Assembly (NCBI GenBank): GCA_035285005.1
Contig: JAYKIB010000101.1
Coordinates: forward strand, 1-8,205
Direction: 5' to 3'
DNA: 8,205 bases
Source: Prochlorothrix sp035285005
GTDB taxonomy: Bacteria; Cyanobacteriota; Cyanobacteriia; Prochlorotrichales; Prochlorotrichaceae
How positions within the stretch are numbered: the stretch's first letter is position 1; the number at the start of each line of letters is the position of its first letter. Positions 6,188 to 8,205 of the stretch are shown one piece after another. Under the pieces are notes generated by a model, which was given only the letters and a program-made list of their open reading frames with translations, had not been told where the DNA came from and did not search any database. The position numbers and the translations under genes were made by a program.

Positions 6188-6245
6188 ATAAACTAGACAC
6201 ATAAAATATCGAAAGCAGATAAGAAAGTCTTAACCCTCCTCCACC

Positions 6246-8063
6246 ATGTCCCAATCCTTCGGTTTCAGAACTTTCCTCAATTTTCTACGTCCCAACGACG
6301 AAACCCCCGCAGAACAACGCCAGCGGGATGTGCAGGTGGTTTCCCTGGGTCATGACACCATCAGCCTTCGATCGCGCAGTTGGAACCGACTCCGCTTTGA
6401 GGTGGAATACGCCCTCGAACGGGGGACCACCGCCAATAGCTATTTGATTCGATCGGAAAAAATTGCCCTCCTGGATCCCCCCGGTGAATCCTTCACCGCT
6501 ATTTTTTTAGACAGTTTAGCGGAACAGGTGGACCTCAAGGACTTGGACTACGTGATCCTGGGTCATATCAACCCCAACCGGGCCAAAACCCTCACCGTCC
6601 TGCTGCAAAAAGCGCCCCAGGTTACCCTCATTTGCTCGAATCCTGCCGCAAAGGTCTTCGAGACCCTCTTTCAAGAGAGTATGGCAGCGGAATTGCCCGG
6701 TTACCAGCCCCAGGTCCAGGTCATGAAAGGGGATGACTGCCTCGATCTGGGGCGGGGCCACCAATTAAGTTTTATCCCCGTACCCACCCCCCGCTGGCCA
6801 GGGGGCCTCTGCACCTACGATTCCGCCAGCGGCATCGCCTTTACCGATAAATTTTTCAGCCTCCATTACTGCGGCGATCAAGCCTTCGACGAAGAATGGC
6901 TCCAGTTCCTAGAAGACTATCGCTATTACTTCGACTGTCTCATGGCGCCCCAGTTAACCCAGTCCCTGGCAGCCGTCGATAAAATTGAGGCCCTCACCGC
7001 CCAAACCTACGCCCCGGGCCACGGTCCCATCATTCGATCGGGACGGCGCGGTTTAACCGATGCCTATCGCCAGTGGGGCCAGGTCCAGCAAAAGCAAGCC
7101 CTGATGGTGGCTCTGATCTATGCCTCCGCCTACGGCAGCACCGCTACGATCGCCCAGGCCATTGGCCAGGGGATTACCAAGGCCGGGGTGCGGGTGGAAA
7201 CCCTCAACTGTGAAGTGGCCACCCCGGAGGAAATGCGGGCCGTGGCCGATCGCTGCGATGGCTTTATTATTGGTTCCCCCACCCTGGGGGGCCACGCCCC
7301 AACCCCGATCCAAACGGCCCTAGGTATTCTGCTCTCGACGGTACCAAAAACCAAGCCTGTGGGCGTGTTTGGCTCCTTTGGCTGGAGCGGGGAGGCGATC
7401 GATCTCCTGGAGGGCAAGCTCAAGGATGCGGGCTATCCCTTTGGCTTTGAGGCCATCCGAGTCAAGTTCAAACCCACGGACCACACCCTCAAAACCTGTG
7501 AAGAAGCGGGGACTGACTTTGCCCAGGGCCTGAAAAAGGCGAAAAAACGGGCAGAACGGGCCGCCAGTAGCTCCCTGGAGGATAGCCAGGTGGCAACCAC
7601 GGAACAGGCGGTGGGCCGGATTTTGGGATCCCTCTGTGTGCTAACCGCCGCCAAGGGCGAGGTGGCCAGCGGGATGCTCGCCTCCTGGGTATCCCAGGCC
7701 ACCTTCAGCCCCCCCGGTCTCACGGTGGCGGTGGCCAAGGATCGGGCGGTGGAAAGTCTGACCCACACGGGCGATCGATTTGTGCTGAATGTGTTGGCAT
7801 CCGGGCGCGATCGGGAGGTGCAAAAGCATTTTCTCAAGCCCTTTGAACCGGGGGCCGATCGCTTTGAAGGTATTGCCACGGACCGGGCCAACTGCGGTGC
7901 GCCCATTTTGCAGGATGCCCTGGCCTATCTGGAATGTCGGGTGGCCAACCGGATGGAGTGCGGCGACCATTGGGTCATTTATGGCGTGGTGGAACAGGGC
8001 AAGCTCCTGGACGAGCAGGGCAAAACAGCGGTCCACTATCGCAAAACGGGTAGTCGGTACTAG
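6246..8063 (+). CDS. Flavodiiron protein, Flv1/Flv2 type (non-canonical diiron site)
   Basis: Flavodiiron proteins in oxygenic phototrophs pass electrons from the photosystem I acceptor side (Flv1/Flv3) or protect photosystem II (Flv2/Flv4), reducing O2 to water as heterodimers. The 605-residue product has a metallo-beta-lactamase-like domain (about 30-280), a flavodoxin domain (about 287-430, with SAYGSTATIA at 294-303) and a C-terminal flavin reductase domain (about 452-605). Most diiron ligands are replaced. The H-x-E-x-D-H motif reads HINPNR (107-112), the next His is Arg (R183 in TPRWPG) and the bridging Asp position is about Lys202. Only His259 (APGHGP) remains. This marks the Flv1/Flv2 class rather than Flv3/Flv4, but I cannot decide between Flv1 and Flv2. 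No partner flv gene or sll0218-like gene is in the window. About 28 residues precede the usual family start (near DVQVVSL). The ATG has no Shine-Dalgarno, but the promoter position supports it. Confidence 0.92.
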   Translation: MSQSFGFRTFLNFLRPNDETPAEQRQRDVQVVSLGHDTISLRSRSWNRLRFEVEYALERGTTANSYLIRSEKIALLDPPGESFTAIFLDSLAEQVDLKDLDYVILGHINPNRAKTLTVLLQKAPQVTLICSNPAAKVFETLFQESMAAELPGYQPQVQVMKGDDCLDLGRGHQLSFIPVPTPRWPGGLCTYDSASGIAFTDKFFSLHYCGDQAFDEEWLQFLEDYRYYFDCLMAPQLTQSLAAVDKIEALTAQTYAPGHGPIIRSGRRGLTDAYRQWGQVQQKQALMVALIYASAYGSTATIAQAIGQGITKAGVRVETLNCEVATPEEMRAVADRCDGFIIGSPTLGGHAPTPIQTALGILLSTVPKTKPVGVFGSFGWSGEAIDLLEGKLKDAGYPFGFEAIRVKFKPTDHTLKTCEEAGTDFAQGLKKAKKRAERAASSSLEDSQVATTEQAVGRILGSLCVLTAAKGEVASGMLASWVSQATFSPPGLTVAVAKDRAVESLTHTGDRFVLNVLASGRDREVQKHFLKPFEPGADRFEGIATDRANCGAPILQDALAYLECRVANRMECGDHWVIYGVVEQGKLLDEQGKTAVHYRKTGSRY

Positions 8064-8170
8064 GGACTAGCATCATTTACCCTAGAATGCCTTCAGAGTC
8101 AGGGATACAGCCCCTAGCTCCTGCCCTGGGGCGAGTGTGTCACTCCGATATCACCAGGGTTCTATCGGGC
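8059..8170 (+). repeat. Second, decayed copy of the 5832-5962 element
   Basis: Alignment with 5831-5943 in the same orientation needs one single-base gap. The best block, 8094-8120, matches 5867-5893 at 25 of 27 positions and includes ACAGCCCCTAGCTC. The GCCCC/GGGGC internal stem is kept although its loop differs. The left end is diverged (CTAGGGACTAGCATCA) and no right terminal repeat is recognisable, so this copy is decayed or truncated. Its first bases coincide with the TAG stop of the flavodiiron gene (8061-8063). Confidence 0.65.
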
Positions 8171-8188
8171 ACCTCGATTCATTGTGGT

Positions 8189-8205
8189 GCGCGGCGAAGC
8201 CGCGC
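8189..8205. repeat. GCGCGGC-type palindrome, cut by the window edge
   Basis: GCGCGGC-GAA-GCCGCGC is a 7-bp stem with a GAA loop. It is the exact reverse complement of the core of the palindrome at 3463-3493, so it is the same repeat type in opposite orientation. The window ends here, so its outer arm cannot be seen. Confidence 0.75.

Larger units (their letters stand above)
5754..6245. other. Gene-free 492-bp divergent region
   Basis: This stretch separates the starts of mgdA (minus) and the flavodiiron gene (plus). No reading frame in it resembles a protein. It contains a MITE-like element (5832-5962), a second foldback (5992-6129) and a sigma-70-type promoter (6159-6187), each listed separately. 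In the 78 bp between mgdA and the element I could not identify a convincing mgdA promoter. Confidence 0.7.

Overview
The window comes from a cyanobacterial chromosome. It encodes an oxygenic-phototroph gene set: a cyanobacterial monoglucosyldiacylglycerol synthase (galactolipid pathway), a short DHNA-CoA thioesterase of the slr0204 type (phylloquinone pathway), and a three-domain flavodiiron protein with the C-terminal flavin reductase module found only in oxygenic phototrophs. The DNA is GC-rich by eye and dense in CGATCG, the core of the cyanobacterial HIP1 palindrome, with one perfect GCGATCGC at 1579-1586. A genus cannot be named from this alone.

Layout. Positions 102-1164 hold efp and accB, a tight plus-strand pair with accB's Shine-Dalgarno overlapping the efp stop. 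Positions 1330-3412 hold a probable two-gene unit: a DICT-domain protein with a catalytically degenerate HD-GYP domain, then a pentapeptide-repeat protein. Positions 3413-3754 are a decayed intergenic stretch with a 14-bp-stem palindrome and the truncated start of a Uma2-type (DUF820) gene. The DHNA-CoA thioesterase follows (3755-4213) and converges on mgdA (4332-5753, minus strand) across a strong hairpin. Positions 5754-6245 are a 492-bp gene-free divergent region with a MITE-like element, a second foldback and the promoter of the flavodiiron gene. That gene fills 6246-8063. After it come a second, decayed copy of the MITE-like repeat and, at the window edge, an inverted copy of the palindrome seen at 3463-3493.

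Function. EF-P supports translation of proline stretches, and AccB carries biotin in acetyl-CoA carboxylase. MgdA and the thioesterase feed thylakoid lipid and photosystem I quinone synthesis, and the flavodiiron protein belongs to the photosynthetic electron-safety-valve family. These are mostly housekeeping and photosynthesis genes.

I see no defence system, phage, CRISPR array or RNA gene. The most unusual parts are the degenerate signalling protein, the small repeats and foldbacks around the flavodiiron gene, and the Uma2 remnant. No clear new multi-gene system is evident.
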